DNA of 10,102 nucleotides from Pseudomonadota bacterium. GTDB taxonomy: Bacteria; SAR324; XYD2-FULL-50-16; JAHJRI01. The stretch spans positions 1-10,102 of the forward strand of contig JAKSDL010000450.1 of NCBI GenBank assembly GCA_022360105.1. Direction: 5' to 3'. Below, in pieces: positions 1 through 6,837 of this stretch. The stretch's first letter is position 1, and each line of letters begins with the position of its first letter. A program made the position numbers and the translations under genes. Under the pieces are notes generated by a model, which was not told the origin of the DNA, searched no databases, and saw only the letters and a list, made by a program, of their open reading frames with translations.

Positions 1-39
1 GTAACAACAATTCCCGCTGCAATTAAGCCGAGGAAAAAG

Positions 40-3000
40 ATGGTAACTCGAAAAATCAAACCAGAAATCAAAAAGAAGGGCATTTTTAGTATCCTGATCC
101 TTGCTCTGATTGCCTTAATCATAGCCAGCTGCCAGCAATCATCAGAAGACAGCTCCGTCTCTGCCGCCACAGACCGCACTGCACCTTCTACAACAGTCAG
201 CGTGACTGCTCCCTGTTCATTGTCGTTCCCTAATATTACCCTTTGTGACATGGCACCTATTCAGGTTACTTTTACTGCCAATGAATCTGCAACGATCTAC
301 TACGCTCAAGGCACCAGTTCAGGAGTATCGGTTAGTACAAGTTCAAGTTCAATTGCATCTGGAGGCACTATTGACGTTACCGGGACTGAGTTGACGTCCG
401 TTTATGTTGCTTTTTTTGCCCAAGATGCTGCTGGAAATTCTGAAAGTAAGAGAGAACTGATTATTTCAATTCCCGATTTAACGGATCCTGTTTCTAGTTT
501 TACTCATTATTTGACAGCCGATGCGTCTGCTGATTGCACTGAAGTTGTTGTTGATTCACAGTATCTATGTGAAGGCCCAATTACCTTAACTTTCAATATT
601 ACCGATAGTGATCCAAATGCGAGGGTATACTACGAAGCAACAACAGACGCTGCAATTGTGCCTCTTTATCCTACTTCTAGCAGTGTTCTTGATGGAACCT
701 CAATTTCAATTGATGTCAGTGATACTTATTTGACTTTTTTTGCTCGAGATACCTCCGGTAACAGAGAAGCAACACCCGATGTTGTCAACGATGCCCGTCT
801 TTTTGAAATAAATGGTGTTACTCCGACAATAAATAGTGGATATTATGCTGGTACGCAAAAGTTTAAATTCAGCCTTTCATCTAACAGAACTTTCGATCCC
901 ACGGGATACTACAAACTTTACTATCTAGAAAAATCTGGTACCGATGCATCTGCTGATTCTACAGCAGATATCGATTCGGTTTTTACATCCGGAGCTTCGC
1001 CCTCCCCCAATGCAAGTGCAGTAAAGTATACTGATCTCTATCCCGCACCAGGATATTTAGATGCTAGTCCTGATATAACCGCCTCTGAAATGGCAGGAGA
1101 TACTATAATTTACCAGTTTAAATATAATGTAATTCATGATGGTACTGAAGATGTAAGTGGGGATGTAGTCGATGGATTCGTAGATCAAGAAAACACATTG
1201 GTTTTATATATTGATAATGATAATCCAAAAGCAGTTGCAATACCTCCTAGCAGCGGATCATTAAGCAAACCAATCCAATTGTCAACTCATTTTGTTGACA
1301 CCGGCCACGATAAAATTGAACAATATGCCACTTTAAATCCAAATCTCTCCACAGCAGCCCCTTTGTTACCGTTAACTGCTGGATACTGCCAATCAGCAAG
1401 TAATTTTACGACTGATTGTGATGCAACTAGCGATTTTACTCTTCTTACTAGCCTTTCTTTAATGTTTGACGCGCAAGTTGGTATGTGGGGAAAAGATGCT
1501 GCTGAAAACAGTATTGTCTGCAGCGCACCGGATGCTCAGTATAACTGTGATACGACGACTTTTTCATTTCACCACTTTTCGGAAATCTATACTCCAGGAA
1601 TGCTACAAACCAGCTACTATCATGAGAACGAAAATCAAGGTAACACACATATCTTAAACTTCGGCCATGCTGTGGCGGTGGCTGATACTGATAACGATGG
1701 AACAACCGACATTATCGCAATCAGTGCACCTGCGTACTCTAATACTGGTGGAGATGCAACTTTAGATGCCGGGGGAGTTTATATTTGGTATAACAAATTT
1801 CGCGAACGAGCAATTTTAAATTTGATAGATAATGACGTTACAGTCGATATCTCAAATCGTTACATGGAATTTAATACAGATAACAAACCGTCATCTCTCA
1901 GAATATATTTAGATCCATCTACCGATTCGAGCGGCTATGTGAACCCCAAATTTCAGGCAGAAACAGGAGATTATATAGATAAATATCAAGCGACTGCAAG
2001 TGAAATATCCTCAGTACTTAATGACGCTTTTTTAAGCTCTTTTGGCCAAACTTATCAGAATTATTTGTACGCCGATCCTAGCACTGATAGTAAACTATCG
2101 ATTGGGCATATCAATAAGACAATCCAAGGATTCTTTACCTATTCAAGCAATTTTGATTCAACTTCGGATATGTATTATTCTGGAAGCGCTATCAAAGCAT
2201 ATGACTATGCAATTTACGGAGAAAATGACAACGATGAGTTTGGATATGCTGTGGCTATTGGACCGGTCGATACAAGTACTGACACAAGCAGGTACTCTAC
2301 GCATCAGATTGTCGTTGGAGCACCCGGATTCAACAGTGGAAATGGTGCCATATATGTCATCAGAATACCTGCAACAGATGCCAGCGCTGATTACGGTACC
2401 ATAAGAATGTTTGACTCGTCAGATGACGCTTATATTGTTCATTCTGTTTCGGGAACTGGAAGGTTAGGACATGCAATAGTCCTCAACGATAGTGATTTCC
2501 CGAGTGATGGTTATAGTGATATTTATACTTCAGCACCTTATTTTGACACTACAACCGATGCAGATAGTGGAGCAGTGTATAAAATCAATCAAAGTGTTTT
2601 TACATATAGCGATTCTACTAGTGATATTAATGCTGTATCTTCAGACAGTTATGTTTGGCAAGGAGCTGATTTGACAGGAGATGCGCAAGCTTTGTTTGGA
2701 TTCAGCTTGGCAGCAGGTAACGCCAAAGAAATAGATGCCAATCCATCAAGTCAATATCTTTTTGTCGGAACTCCTGGAGTTGAAGGGAGTGGTTCAGGAG
2801 GCAAAGTTGCTTATTTTAACTTAGGTTTCCCCTCACCTTTCGTAAATCCTTTGCCATCCTACATTGAAATTGCATCAGGTCACACAGATGCGAATTTTGG
2901 TTATAGCCTAGCAATATTAAATGAAAACTTTGATGATAGTACTCCCAGCAAGTGTCCCTGCTTAGTAGTAGGTGCACCCGATGGAGATGGCTGGTTGGGT

Positions 3001-3396
3001 TTAGTTTGGATAGTTGGAGATGGATACTCGAAGTATATATCTGGAGTTAATTCACAAGACAGAATCGGATCTAACTTATATGCAAACAAAATTGGTCTGA
3101 CTGAAAATTTTGACACTCTTTTTATTGCTGCAAAAAGTGACTCCAATAAGGGACACATCATAATTTCTCGTCAACAACAATTGGATGATGCATTTGAAAT
3201 ATCAACAACAACCAATACTGATTTGATTGGCTCCTTTAATGGAGATTATTTAGGGAATGGACTTGCAATAATATCAACTATTGTCAACGGAAGTGCTGCA
3301 AAAGCCCTTATAGCTGGTTCGCCGGGAGAAAGCACTTCAAATTTCAGAATTGGAAGTGTTAGAATTTACTCGGGGAACAATAAATTAGGCTACTAA
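40..3396 (+). CDS. Large outer-envelope lipoprotein: Ig-like modules plus seven-bladed FG-GAP beta-propeller
   Basis: Start ATG 40 is preceded by GAGGA at 30-34 with good spacing. Residues 1-30 are a lipoprotein signal peptide (basic N-terminus, hydrophobic core) ending in lipobox I-A-S-C with the lipidated Cys at 31. Residues about 45-520 hold Ig-like/chitobiase-C-like modules with the recurring 'F-A-x-D-x-x-G-N' type strand (AQDAAGN, ARDTSGN, GKDAAEN). The first two are tandem homologues, each with a close Cys pair (C59/C69; C166/C177). Residues about 540-1114 contain seven FG-GAP-like blades, starting near 542, 734, 808, 886, 953, 1009 and 1071, each an 'F/L/I-G-x-x-(V/L)' strand followed by a 'V/I-x-G-x-P-G' type strand. 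Blade 1 keeps a calcium-loop-like DTDNDGTTD. Seven blades match the integrin alpha-type propeller count. About 140 residues separate blades 1 and 2. Twelve D-x-[S/T]-x-D pentapeptides are scattered through loops. A surface adhesion or binding role is inferred; the ligand is unknown. It ends 10 bp from the convergent gene with no visible terminator. Confidence 0.9.
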   Translation: MVTRKIKPEIKKKGIFSILILALIALIIASCQQSSEDSSVSAATDRTAPSTTVSVTAPCSLSFPNITLCDMAPIQVTFTANESATIYYAQGTSSGVSVSTSSSSIASGGTIDVTGTELTSVYVAFFAQDAAGNSESKRELIISIPDLTDPVSSFTHYLTADASADCTEVVVDSQYLCEGPITLTFNITDSDPNARVYYEATTDAAIVPLYPTSSSVLDGTSISIDVSDTYLTFFARDTSGNREATPDVVNDARLFEINGVTPTINSGYYAGTQKFKFSLSSNRTFDPTGYYKLYYLEKSGTDASADSTADIDSVFTSGASPSPNASAVKYTDLYPAPGYLDASPDITASEMAGDTIIYQFKYNVIHDGTEDVSGDVVDGFVDQENTLVLYIDNDNPKAVAIPPSSGSLSKPIQLSTHFVDTGHDKIEQYATLNPNLSTAAPLLPLTAGYCQSASNFTTDCDATSDFTLLTSLSLMFDAQVGMWGKDAAENSIVCSAPDAQYNCDTTTFSFHHFSEIYTPGMLQTSYYHENENQGNTHILNFGHAVAVADTDNDGTTDIIAISAPAYSNTGGDATLDAGGVYIWYNKFRERAILNLIDNDVTVDISNRYMEFNTDNKPSSLRIYLDPSTDSSGYVNPKFQAETGDYIDKYQATASEISSVLNDAFLSSFGQTYQNYLYADPSTDSKLSIGHINKTIQGFFTYSSNFDSTSDMYYSGSAIKAYDYAIYGENDNDEFGYAVAIGPVDTSTDTSRYSTHQIVVGAPGFNSGNGAIYVIRIPATDASADYGTIRMFDSSDDAYIVHSVSGTGRLGHAIVLNDSDFPSDGYSDIYTSAPYFDTTTDADSGAVYKINQSVFTYSDSTSDINAVSSDSYVWQGADLTGDAQALFGFSLAAGNAKEIDANPSSQYLFVGTPGVEGSGSGGKVAYFNLGFPSPFVNPLPSYIEIASGHTDANFGYSLAILNENFDDSTPSKCPCLVVGAPDGDGWLGLVWIVGDGYSKYISGVNSQDRIGSNLYANKIGLTENFDTLFIAAKSDSNKGHIIISRQQQLDDAFEISTTTNTDLIGSFNGDYLGNGLAIISTIVNGSAAKALIAGSPGESTSNFRIGSVRIYSGNNKLGY
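520..2625 (+). repeat. Dispersed D-[ASTP]-[ST]-[ASTP]-D pentapeptide-coding motif, 12 copies
   Basis: Within the lipoprotein, the pentapeptide D-[A/S/T/P]-[S/T]-[A/S/T/P]-D begins at residues 161, 302, 306 (sharing an Asp with the previous copy), 341, 461, 625, 679, 706, 744, 780, 836 and 858. The codons start at nt 520, 943, 955, 1060, 1420, 1912, 2074, 2155, 2269, 2377, 2545 and 2611. DASAD occurs three times, DPSTD twice and DSTSD twice. Identical peptides use different codons: Ser is TCT or AGC in DASAD, and DPSTD is CCA-TCT-ACC in one copy and CCT-AGC-ACT in the other. The repeat is therefore conserved as peptide, not as DNA. Copies sit in predicted loops, often after Y-L, Y-F or L-Y, and one interrupts the calcium-loop position of blade 2. 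None of the other genes in the window has the motif. Confidence 0.8.
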
Positions 3397-3406
3397 TTCA
3401 TTTAAG

Positions 3407-4384
3407 TTAAAAACTATAATCCATGGTCAGAAGCGCCTGGGTAGAGCCAACGAAGCGTTTGACGTCGCCGAAGTCTTGCTGGTTGGTAAAATAAACAGCC
3501 TGGGCTCCTACTCGCAATTCCCAGAACAGGCGGTAGCTGCCGCCTAATCCTACCATTAATCCAACGCTTGTCGCAGTTTTATCAACAAGCCCTGTTATTG
3601 AAGAATACATCGCTGCGGGTCCTGCAAATCCAAATGGTTTTAGATCTTGAGTACTGAGCTGATCAAAAATCACCCGATAGGCCACATATAGAGATATGGT
3701 GCTGACCTTATAGTCGTCATCCTCTTCTGCAGCTGAATTCAGACCCAATCGAATATTTGCCAGGAGACTGCTTTTATCCAGGAATTCAAAATAGATATCC
3801 ATCGGTGTTCCCGATGTTTCATAGCCTTCTTCTTCAGGCACAGTAAAAGCACTTCCACCTATTCCTAACAAGTAGTCTTTTTTTCCGGCAAAAAGTCTTT
3901 GGGCTGCTTCAGATTTTCCTTCCTCTACCTCTTCGGTCTCTTCAGTTTCTGCTTCGTCATCTTCTTTTTCATCTGCTGATTCGGACTTTTCGGCCATATT
4001 CTCTTCTTCCCCGGCCTTTTTCTCTTCTTCTATTTTTTTCTTGGGTTGCTCTCTACTGATGACAGCTATCTCTTCCTCTTTGATGTTTTCCGGCGGTTTT
4101 GATTGTTGATAGAAGCCTTCGTAGGGATAAACAATATGCACCCAGTCTGATCCGGACTCTATCTGGTCGCTATCCACAACTACCTGGATAGTCTCGTTGT
4201 AGATCAATTGTCCGATCACCCTGGCAGTGGTAAACGGCTTGGCATAAACCGTCAGACTGCCGGAAAGGGCGTAACGCACTTCGGTTTTATACTTTTTCTT
4301 GGAAGATACTTGGCCATAACCTACAGAGCCCGTAACAGCCAAACTGATAAGAAGAATGATGAGGATGAGCAGATATCTTTTCAT
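3407..4384 (-). CDS. Exported SH3-domain / acidic-linker / outer-membrane beta-barrel-like protein
   Basis: 325 residues. Residues 1-24 are a Sec signal peptide (MKRY, long Leu/Ile core, cleavage likely after G-Y-G). Residues about 35-95 resemble a bacterial SH3 (SH3b) domain: 'LTVYAKPFTTARVIGQL' is the usual 'L-x-V-R-x-x-P-x-x-x-x-x-V-I-G-x-L' strand pair, with 'DWVHIVYP' as the later strand. Residues about 100-162 are low-complexity, rich in Glu, Lys and Asp. Residues about 168-325 alternate polar and hydrophobic/aromatic positions with Gly-rich turns and end in Tyr-Ser-Phe, the terminal aromatic typical of outer-membrane barrels. The likely location is the outer membrane, with the SH3 domain in the periplasm, perhaps contacting peptidoglycan; this is inference. 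An in-frame stop lies seven codons upstream, so ATG 4384 is the only reasonable start, although no strong Shine-Dalgarno precedes it. No specific family is recognised. Confidence 0.82.
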   Translation of the reverse strand: MKRYLLILIILLISLAVTGSVGYGQVSSKKKYKTEVRYALSGSLTVYAKPFTTARVIGQLIYNETIQVVVDSDQIESGSDWVHIVYPYEGFYQQSKPPENIKEEEIAVISREQPKKKIEEEKKAGEEENMAEKSESADEKEDDEAETEETEEVEEGKSEAAQRLFAGKKDYLLGIGGSAFTVPEEEGYETSGTPMDIYFEFLDKSSLLANIRLGLNSAAEEDDDYKVSTISLYVAYRVIFDQLSTQDLKPFGFAGPAAMYSSITGLVDKTATSVGLMVGLGGSYRLFWELRVGAQAVYFTNQQDFGDVKRFVGSTQALLTMDYSF

Positions 4385-4646
4385 GAAATCAACGATGCAA
4401 AGTCACAAGCAGAAACAAGACTGTCTTACTACGCTACCTGTTGTAAAAGGGCTTACAGCCTATTATTGTTCTATTCCTATCTTTACACCCCAATTCTTAG
4501 CACGAGATATTGCTCATTTACCACCCCCAAAATGCGTATTCCTTTTTTACACCAGGAGCCGGCAGGTTTTTGTGCTATGTTTTCGGACGTCTATACATAG
4601 CGTCAATTAACTGTGTCAGCCCATTCAAGGGGGATTAGCACTTGAA

Positions 4647-5768
4647 CTATTTATTGAATAGTGACACAAATTCCCCGTATCCGCTTTTTTCAAGGTCCTG
4701 CTTTGGGATAAATCTCAACGATGCCGAATTAATACAATATCTTAATCCAGTTGGTTTGGGACCATCATCAAAAACATGACCAAGATGGGAATCTCCGTAT
4801 TTGCTTCTTACTTCAACCCTGGTCATAAAAAGGCTGTTATCGATTTTTTCAACAATATGCTCACTGACAAGAGGTTTGGTGAAGCTTGGCCACCCTGTCC
4901 CCGATTTGTATTTATCGGTGGAACTGAATAACGGTTCTCCGGATACGATATCAACATAGATTCCTTCCTGTTTGTTATCCCAGAATTCGTTGTTGAAAGG
5001 AGGCTCGGTGCCTTCATGCTGCGTCACCTGGTATTGCATGGGAGTCAGCCTTTTCTTCAATTCGGAATCCAAGGGTTTGGAATACTTTGCATGTTTCGCC
5101 TTATTCTTTTTCATGACTTTCTCCTCACCCCAAACACGGCTTAAAAACTGATCTCTCCCTGAATTAAAACGATAAAACTTATAGCGCAGAGAGTTTTTCT
5201 TGTAATAATCCTGGTGATAGGTTTCGGCTATGTAAAAAATTTTGTATGGCGTGATTTCTGTAGCCAAAGGTTTTTTAAAGCGACCCGACTCTTCCAGTTC
5301 TTTTCTGGATTGAGTGGCAGTAAGGCGTTGCTCTTCATTATGATAGAAAATTCCCGGTCTATACTGAGAGCCTCGATCCACAAACTGCCCTTTGCCATCT
5401 GTCGGGTCCATGTGACGCCAGAAATCCTCAACCAGCTCTTTATAGCTTACTTTTTCGGGATCATAATAGACTTGAACCGCTTCTGTATGTCCGGTTTCAC
5501 CCGATGCCACCTGTCTATAGGTCGGATTTTTCTCGGGTCCTCCTGTATAGCCTGAAACAGCCTCGATCACTCCAGGTACCTTTTCGAAATCAGATTCGGT
5601 ACACCAAAAACAGCCACCGGCGAACGTGGCGACCTCCAGATTACTTGCATCCAATCCTTTTGATTCCAGGTATTTTGTCACTCCCGCCGGTTTATCCATT
5701 CCGGATATCCAACCGGCTGCAATCAACAAAACAATTGCTATTATTATTGCACTGAGTTTAATTTTCAT
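4647..5768 (-). CDS. msrAB: Exported methionine sulfoxide reductase MsrA-MsrB fusion
   Basis: 373 residues from ATG 5768, which has GGAGG six bases upstream; a further in-frame ATG at 5792 lacks such a site. Residues 1-23 are a hydrophobic signal peptide or anchor, so the enzyme acts outside the cytoplasm. The MsrA half (about 45-210) carries the catalytic motif G-C-F-W-C (nucleophile C53, probable resolving C56), GYTGG, and '[12 protein letters not shown]'. It reduces Met-S-sulfoxide. The MsrB half (about 230-373) carries TPMQYxVTQ, 'SGEPLFSS', 'GTGWPSF', 'HLGHVF' and [11 protein letters not shown], with nucleophile C345. It reduces Met-R-sulfoxide. The two CxxC zinc-binding pairs of many MsrBs are absent, and Thr291 replaces the Cys of the frequent G-C-G-W-P-S-F motif, so the MsrB half has a single Cys and needs an external or intramolecular partner for recycling. 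The gene diverges from the response regulator across a 126-bp spacer. Confidence 0.96.
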   Translation of the reverse strand: MKIKLSAIIIAIVLLIAAGWISGMDKPAGVTKYLESKGLDASNLEVATFAGGCFWCTESDFEKVPGVIEAVSGYTGGPEKNPTYRQVASGETGHTEAVQVYYDPEKVSYKELVEDFWRHMDPTDGKGQFVDRGSQYRPGIFYHNEEQRLTATQSRKELEESGRFKKPLATEITPYKIFYIAETYHQDYYKKNSLRYKFYRFNSGRDQFLSRVWGEEKVMKKNKAKHAKYSKPLDSELKKRLTPMQYQVTQHEGTEPPFNNEFWDNKQEGIYVDIVSGEPLFSSTDKYKSGTGWPSFTKPLVSEHIVEKIDNSLFMTRVEVRSKYGDSHLGHVFDDGPKPTGLRYCINSASLRFIPKQDLEKSGYGEFVSLFNK

Positions 5769-5774
5769 TATTAA

Positions 5775-5779
5775 CCTCC
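5775..5779 (-). promoter_or_regulatory. Shine-Dalgarno site fixing the msrAB start
   Basis: On the minus strand GGAGG stands six bases before the ATG at 5768-5766. It supports that start over the in-frame ATG eight codons upstream and gives a compact signal peptide beginning MKIK. Confidence 0.8.
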
Positions 5780-5813
5780 AAGATATGGACAATATGTTAC
5801 TTCTTCACCATTA

Positions 5814-5869
5814 CAATTACATTTTAATTGATATTGTATTCAAAGTTGTCACAAATCTATAACATTTGT
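5814..5869. repeat. Two short inverted repeats in the divergent promoter region
   Basis: CAATTA at 5814-5819 pairs perfectly with TAATTG at 5825-5830, and ACAAAT at 5851-5856 pairs with ATTTGT at 5864-5869. Both lie between the divergent msrAB and response regulator genes. The second spans the proposed -10 element and overlaps the Pho-box-like site. They could be operator half-sites for a dimeric regulator; in AT-rich DNA six-base arms are weak evidence. Confidence 0.3.
5834..5863 (+). promoter_or_regulatory. Candidate promoter with Pho-box-like site upstream of the response regulator
   Basis: Positions 5846-5863 (TTGTCACAAATCTATAAC) match the 18-bp E. coli Pho box consensus CTGTCATA(A/T)A(A/T)CTGT(A/C)A(C/T) at 15 positions. 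The match keeps the architecture of two 7-mers four bases apart, which is how PhoB dimers bind. A separate reading is a sigma-70-like promoter, TTGTAT (5834-5839), 18-bp spacer, TATAAC (5858-5863), 31 bp before the ATG; in that case the box would overlap the -10. The region is AT-rich, so a chance match is possible. If real, it implies autoregulation by the PhoB-type regulator. Confidence 0.4.
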
Positions 5870-5894
5870 AGAAAATTGACTGACATACACAAAA

Positions 5895-6605
5895 ATGCCC
5901 ATGACCCGCAAAATTCTCGTTATTGAAGACAATAAAGATCTGGCACGCTTGTTGGAAATCCATCTCAAGGACTTGTCGTTTGAGGTTGACCTCGCATTTG
6001 ACGGAATTGAAGGATTATCGAAATACGAAACCAGACAATACGACCTGGTGGTTTTGGATATTATGTTGCCCGGAATTGGCGGATTTGAAATCTGTCGCGA
6101 GATCAGAAATCAAAATGCTACAACGCCTATAATTATGCTGACCTCAAAATCAGCCGAACTGGATCGTGTGCAGGGCTTGGAAATGGGTGCGGATGACTAC
6201 GTCACAAAACCATTCAGCATCAAGGAATTGATGGCCAGGGTAAAAGCGCTGTTTCGCAGAATTGATAGCTCCAATCCTGAACAGACCCAAAAAACCGGAA
6301 CCTTGCAAATTGATGACATGCTGATCGACCCGCAAAAGAGAAAAGTTTTATTAAAAAACAAAGCTGTGGACTTAACAGCCAAAGAGTTCGATCTCCTGTA
6401 TCATTTCGCCTGCAATGCCGGTCGTGTCTTTACTCGCTCCCAACTATTGGATGATGTCTGGGGATACGGTCACGATGGGTATGAACACACGGTCAATTCT
6501 CATATTAATCGTTTGCGTGCTAAAATCGAAGGCAATCCCGGGAACCCGGATTACATTTTGACTGTCTGGGGGGTTGGATACCGGTTTAAGGAAATTGATA
6601 ACTAG
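5895..6605 (+). CDS. OmpR/PhoB-family response regulator
   Basis: 236 residues, the standard length. The receiver domain (about 6-120) has the acidic pair E11/D12, phosphoacceptor D55 in 'VVLDIMLPG', T83, and K105 in 'DDYVTKPF'. The C-terminal winged helix (about 133-233) has 'LTAKEFDLLYHF', the recognition-helix region 'HTVNSHINRLRAKIE' and the wing 'VWGVGYRF'. It is a cytoplasmic transcription factor that would be phosphorylated by the kinase encoded downstream. The start may be ATG 5895 or ATG 5901 two codons later; neither has an obvious Shine-Dalgarno, so a nearly leaderless transcript is possible. The gene diverges from msrAB, making msrAB a natural target candidate. The Pho-box-like site hints at a PhoB-like role, but family membership alone does not identify the stimulus. 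Confidence 0.95.
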   Translation: MPMTRKILVIEDNKDLARLLEIHLKDLSFEVDLAFDGIEGLSKYETRQYDLVVLDIMLPGIGGFEICREIRNQNATTPIIMLTSKSAELDRVQGLEMGADDYVTKPFSIKELMARVKALFRRIDSSNPEQTQKTGTLQIDDMLIDPQKRKVLLKNKAVDLTAKEFDLLYHFACNAGRVFTRSQLLDDVWGYGHDGYEHTVNSHINRLRAKIEGNPGNPDYILTVWGVGYRFKEIDN

Positions 6606-6681
6606 TGCCTGAACAGAAAATCGCTAAACCCTTATTCAGCCTTATTCCAGATGGCGAAACTCAGCTTGAAAATTAACGTGC

Positions 6682-6753
6682 ACTCAGCGTTCAGCTGAAG
6701 ACATTGCAATAACAAGCAAAAACCGGCTGAGAGCTGATCGCTGAAAGCGCTAA
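6682..6753. repeat. GCTGANN heptamer repeats in opposite orientations forming an imperfect hairpin
   Basis: On the plus strand three tandem heptamers GCTGAGA, GCTGATC and GCTGAAA run from 6726 to 6746, followed by a degenerate GCGCTAA. On the minus strand two tandem copies, GCTGAAC and GCTGAGT, occupy 6695-6682. Isolated TCAGC copies occur upstream at 6636-6640 and 6661-6665. The minus and plus arrays can pair as an imperfect hairpin (12 of 15 positions for 6682-6696 with 6732-6746) around an approximately 35-base loop. TTCAGCTGAA at 6690-6699 is itself a perfect palindrome. The element fills the 232-bp gap between regulator and kinase genes, which are usually adjacent or overlapping. CGCTAAAC at 6622-6629 recurs at 6748-6755. 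Confidence 0.65.
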
Positions 6754-6837
6754 ACTTCGGAGTACCAAGCTGTTTTCAAAGCTTTTATTGATACGGGTTA
6801 AATCGGTTTTCGTTCAGGCATTAACTAGGAAAAGCGA

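Noticed and set aside
520..2625. D-x-[S/T]-x-D motifs explained as Bacteroidetes-type O-glycosylation sites
   Set aside because: That sequon is D-[S/T] followed by a small hydrophobic or Thr residue; only some copies (DSTSD, DTTTD) fit, while DASAD and DPSTD do not, so it cannot explain the pattern as a whole.
520..2625. D-x-[S/T]-x-D copies as a recent minisatellite
   Set aside because: Identical peptides use different codons and the spacing is irregular, so the DNA does not show tandem or recent dispersed duplication.
2901..3161. Antisense open frame of 86 codons within the lipoprotein gene
   Set aside because: It is a shadow of the well-supported FG-GAP coding frame with no independent start signals.
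4385..4646. Overlapping plus-strand open frames reaching into this intergenic gap
   Set aside because: They begin antisense inside the SH3/barrel gene, have no ribosome site and lack protein-like composition; the gap looks noncoding.
4624..4646. TTCAAG/CTTGAA inverted repeat just after the msrAB stop as a terminator
   Set aside because: Only six pairs with an 11-base loop and no T run on the minus strand; too weak to call.
5769..5894. A minus-strand sigma-70 promoter for msrAB
   Set aside because: TACAAT- and TAAAAT-like hexamers are present but no -35 element at proper spacing could be found; AT-rich background makes such matches unreliable.
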